Of a stretch of 64,000 bases of DNA, positions 61,484 through 64,000 are shown piece after piece. The notes beneath the pieces were generated by a model, which was not told where the DNA came from, ran no database searches, and was given only the letters and a program-made list of their open reading frames with translations. Position 1 is the stretch's first letter. Every line of letters begins with the position of its first letter. A program made the position numbers and the translations under genes. The stretch is from Mycolicibacterium neoaurum (lineage in GTDB: Bacteria > Actinomycetota > Actinomycetes > Mycobacteriales > Mycobacteriaceae). The stretch is from positions 1,178,001-1,242,000 of the forward strand of contig NZ_JAQIIX010000002.1 of assembly GCF_036946495.1 (NCBI RefSeq), read 5' to 3'.

Positions 61484-61887
61484 TTGTCCCCCAGGGTGAG
61501 CGTCGAGGTAGCGATGACATGGTTACCGAGGCTGTTGGCGCCCACCACTTTCAGGGTCACCAGGTCACCGTCGATCTCGGTCACCTCACCGCTGAAGGTG
61601 ATGGTGTCGTAGGCGTACCAGGGCACCCCCAGGCGCAGCTTGATGGACTTGACCCGCGCGTCCGGACCGGCCCAATCGGTGACGTAACGTCCGACCAGAC
61701 CGGTATCGGTGAGGATGTTGACGAAGATGTCCTTGGATCCCTTGGCCTGCGCCTTGTCCCGGTCGTGGTGCACATCCTGGTAATCGCGGGTGGCTATGGC
61801 GGTGGACACGATGAACGTGGGGTCGCCGTAGATCTGCAGATCGGGCAGTGTGGTGCCGACGGCGACGTCGCTCAGGGTCAGACTCAT
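61480..61887 (-). CDS. chsH1: Steroid enoyl-CoA hydratase subunit ChsH1
   Basis: 135 residues from the ATG at 61887, overlapping the chsH2 stop (ATGA). Single MaoC-like hot-dog domain with TRDYQDVHHDRDKAQ (about 38-52) supplying the Asp and His of the active site. Heterodimerises with ChsH2. Confidence 0.92.
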   Translation of the reverse strand: MSLTLSDVAVGTTLPDLQIYGDPTFIVSTAIATRDYQDVHHDRDKAQAKGSKDIFVNILTDTGLVGRYVTDWAGPDARVKSIKLRLGVPWYAYDTITFSGEVTEIDGDLVTLKVVGANSLGNHVIATSTLTLGDK

Positions 61888-62864
61888 GCTTGCGGCTCCC
61901 ATGCGTACAACGTCCAGGCCGGGCTGACATCACTGTCGGGGAAGTCGATATAGGTTGCGGTGACCGGCATTCCGATCTTCACCTGCTCGGGATCCACCCC
62001 GCGCAGCTCACCGAGCATCCGCACCCCCTCCTCGAGTTCGACGAGGGCGATCACGAACGGCAGCGTGCGGCCGGGCACCTTGGGTGCATGGTGGACGACA
62101 TAGCTGAACACCGTGCCCCTCCCGGAGGAGACGACATAGTCGGCGGGTGCGTCCTTGTCGGCCCACATCGCGGGGACCGGCGGGTGCTGCAGCGTCCCGT
62201 CCGGCCGGCGCTGGATACGCAGCTCGTGGGCGTTGACCCCGTCCCAGAAGAATTTGGTATCGCGTGACGATGATGGGCGCATCAGCTTGTCGGGATCGAG
62301 ATCTTCGGGGATCTGCGCCGTTTCGGCTGAATCTTGCCGACCAGGCGCCGCGTTCGGAAGGAACTTCATGATGCGCCAGTCCATCTCGGCGACCAGTTCC
62401 TCTGCACCGCCCCCGACGGTATGCCAGCTGATCTTCTGGTTGACGAAGTAACCCTCGCCGAGCGCGGTCTGCTTGGGGCCGACGATGCCGACGATCTCCG
62501 CGCTCATCGCCACCTGCTCTCCTGGCTGCAGATAGCGGTGATAGGTCTGGTCGCAGTTGGTCGCGACGACGCCGACATAACCCGCGTCATCGAAGAGCTT
62601 CATGGCCCGAGCGAGTGGATCATCATCGGAGCGGGTGCGGCCCAACCCCATCATGGTCCACACCTGGATCATCGCCGGTGGGGCGACGATACCCGGATGG
62701 CCCGCGGCGCGGGCCGCCTCGGCATCGACGTAGATCGGGTTCTTGTCCCCGATCGCGTCGACCCAATGATGGATCATGGGCTGGTTCACCGGATCCCGCG
62801 CGACGGTCGGGCTACTGCTGCCCGCCGCGAGGACCGCCTCGATCCCCGCCTGCAGTTCGCTCAC
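61884..62864 (-). CDS. chsH2: ChsH2: MaoC-like plus DUF35 fusion
   Basis: 326 residues from a GTG overlapping the fadE29 stop. N-terminal MaoC-like domain (about 1-170) completes the hydratase with ChsH1; C-terminal DUF35 domain (about 190-326) binds Ltp2 for aldol cleavage. The zinc-ribbon part of DUF35 has no Cys here (LRIQRRPDGTLQHPPVPAMW). It couples hydration and C-C cleavage in one complex. Confidence 0.93.
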   Translation of the reverse strand: MSELQAGIEAVLAAGSSSPTVARDPVNQPMIHHWVDAIGDKNPIYVDAEAARAAGHPGIVAPPAMIQVWTMMGLGRTRSDDDPLARAMKLFDDAGYVGVVATNCDQTYHRYLQPGEQVAMSAEIVGIVGPKQTALGEGYFVNQKISWHTVGGGAEELVAEMDWRIMKFLPNAAPGRQDSAETAQIPEDLDPDKLMRPSSSRDTKFFWDGVNAHELRIQRRPDGTLQHPPVPAMWADKDAPADYVVSSGRGTVFSYVVHHAPKVPGRTLPFVIALVELEEGVRMLGELRGVDPEQVKIGMPVTATYIDFPDSDVSPAWTLYAWEPQA

Positions 62865-64000
62865 CGGGTCACCCTCGGCACCTTCAGACCCGACGCCGCG
62901 ATCATCTCGCGCATGACCTCGTTGACGCCGCCACCGAAGGTGATCACCAGATTGCGTTTGGTCATCTTGTCCAACCAGTCCAGCAGCCTGGCGGTATGGG
63001 CGTCGGCGGGGTTGCCGTAGCGGCCGACGACCTCTTCGGCCAGCCGGCCGACCTCCTGGATGCGCTCGGTGGAGAAGACCTTCGTCGCCGCCGCATCGGC
63101 CACCGCGATGGTCTCACCCGAGGCGGCCACCTGCCAGTTCAACAACTCGTTGATCCGCCAGATCGATTTGATCTGGGCCAGCAGTCGGCGCGCGCCGTCC
63201 TGTTCGATCGGCACGACACCATCGGATCCGGGGGTGGACGCCCACTCGTGGACCTCGTCGTAGATCCCGGCGATGCGTCCGGCCGGACCGAGCCCGACGC
63301 GCTCGTGGTTGAGCTGGGTGGTGATGAGCTTCCAACCGCCGTGTTCTTCACCGACCAGCATGTCGGCGGGCACACGGACGTCGTTGTAGTACGACGCATT
63401 GGTGTGGTGCGCCCCATCGCTGAGGATGATGGGCGTCCACGAGTAGCCGGGATCCTTGGTATCGACGATAAGGATCGAGATGCCCTTGTGCTTGGCGGCT
63501 TCCGGATCGGTGCGGCAGGCCAGCCAGATGTAGTCGGCGTCATGGGCGCCGGTGGTCCACATCTTCTGACCGTTGACGATGTACTCGTCACCGTGACGTA
63601 CCGCCGTGGTGCGCAGCGAGGCGAGATCGGTGCCGGCCTCGGGCTCGGAGTAACCGATCGCGAAATGTACCTCGCCGGCCAGGATCCCGGGCAGGAACTT
63701 CTTCTTCTGCAACTCGGTTCCGTGCACCTGCAGGGTGGGGCCCACCGTTTGCAGCGTGACCATCGGCAGTGGGATATCCGCCCGGTTGGCCTCGTTGATG
63801 AAGATCTGCTGCTCGATAGGCCCGAAGCCGAGCCCGCCGTACTCCTTGGGCCAGCCCACGCCGAGCTTGCCGTCGGAGCCCATCCGCTTGATCACGGTGC
63901 GGTAGGCCTCGTTGTGGCGATCGGACTCCATCGCCGCGGCTTCTTCCGGGGTGATGAGCGTCGAGAAGTACTCGCGGAGTTCGTCTTGGAGCTTGCGCTG
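62861..64000 (-). CDS. fadE29: Acyl-CoA dehydrogenase FadE29 (ChsE2), N-terminus beyond the window
   Basis: 379 residues are visible; the frame stays open to the right edge (QRKLQDELREYF near the N-terminus), so only a few residues are missing. Acyl-CoA dehydrogenase fold with GYSEPEAGTDLASLRT and QKMWTTGAHDADYIWLA. In M. tuberculosis FadE29 pairs with FadE28 to desaturate the three-carbon side chain that ChsH1H2-Ltp2 then removes; fadE28 should lie just beyond the window. First visible gene of the fadE29-chsH2-chsH1-ltp2 chain, all overlapping by 4 bp. Confidence 0.92.
   Translation of the reverse strand, partial: QRKLQDELREYFSTLITPEEAAAMESDRHNEAYRTVIKRMGSDGKLGVGWPKEYGGLGFGPIEQQIFINEANRADIPLPMVTLQTVGPTLQVHGTELQKKKFLPGILAGEVHFAIGYSEPEAGTDLASLRTTAVRHGDEYIVNGQKMWTTGAHDADYIWLACRTDPEAAKHKGISILIVDTKDPGYSWTPIILSDGAHHTNASYYNDVRVPADMLVGEEHGGWKLITTQLNHERVGLGPAGRIAGIYDEVHEWASTPGSDGVVPIEQDGARRLLAQIKSIWRINELLNWQVAASGETIAVADAAATKVFSTERIQEVGRLAEEVVGRYGNPADAHTARLLDWLDKMTKRNLVITFGGGVNEVMREMIAASGLKVPRVTR

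Overview
The window is high-GC actinobacterial DNA that reads as a fast-growing mycobacterium (Mycolicibacterium-like; species not determined). Evidence: a complete mce4 sterol-import operon, many ATGA/GTGA gene overlaps, GTG starts, leaderless-looking promoters, and the same gene order as the cholesterol-catabolism locus of M. tuberculosis (Rv3493c to Rv3543c) for long stretches. Correspondence to Rv numbers is recalled from known gene order and protein sequence, not computed.

Layout. 1-9.3 kb: mce4 operon on the minus strand (yrbE4A, yrbE4B, mce4A-F, start of a Mce-associated gene), preceded by a promoter whose spacer holds a KstR box. 9.5-14.7 kb: hsd4A, fdxD and the divergent fadE26-fadE27-fadD17 side-chain operon. 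14.8-19.3 kb: accessory genes (LpqN-like lipoprotein, old-yellow-enzyme homologue, epimerase, TetR, FMN oxidoreductase). 19.3-21.9 kb: fadD19 and echA19. 21.8-32.5 kb: a 10.7 kb accessory block with two unknown genes, a 41-aa basic protein, a TAXI receptor + MHS transporter + two-component system, a decayed P450 3' fragment, and an amidohydrolase/APC permease/LacI module. 32.5-45.1 kb: cyp142 operon, F420-type oxidoreductase, DUF35-ltp4-ltp3, kshA and associated genes. 45.1-53.0 kb: second accessory block with IclR, a RecQ-phosphoribosyltransferase-like fusion, and a formamidase module with MarR and an AmiC-like sensor. 53.0-64 kb: hsaFGE, kstD, a MaoC hydratase, a PE-like/PPE-like secreted pair, and ltp2-chsH1-chsH2-fadE29.

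How it works together: Mce4/YrbE4 imports sterol. FadD19/FadD17, the FadE pairs, EchA19, ChsH1H2, Ltp2 and Ltp3/Ltp4 shorten the side chain. CYP142, probably fed electrons by a ferredoxin such as FdxD, oxidises its terminus. KstD and KshA open the rings and HsaEFG finish one ring fragment. Eight KstR-type boxes (TNNAACNNGTTNNA) tie these blocks together. The accessory blocks lack KstR boxes and carry their own regulators with recognisable operators, most clearly a TTCCC-N4-GGGA motif found at both the marR/amiC-like divergent promoter and the fmdB-fmdA promoter.
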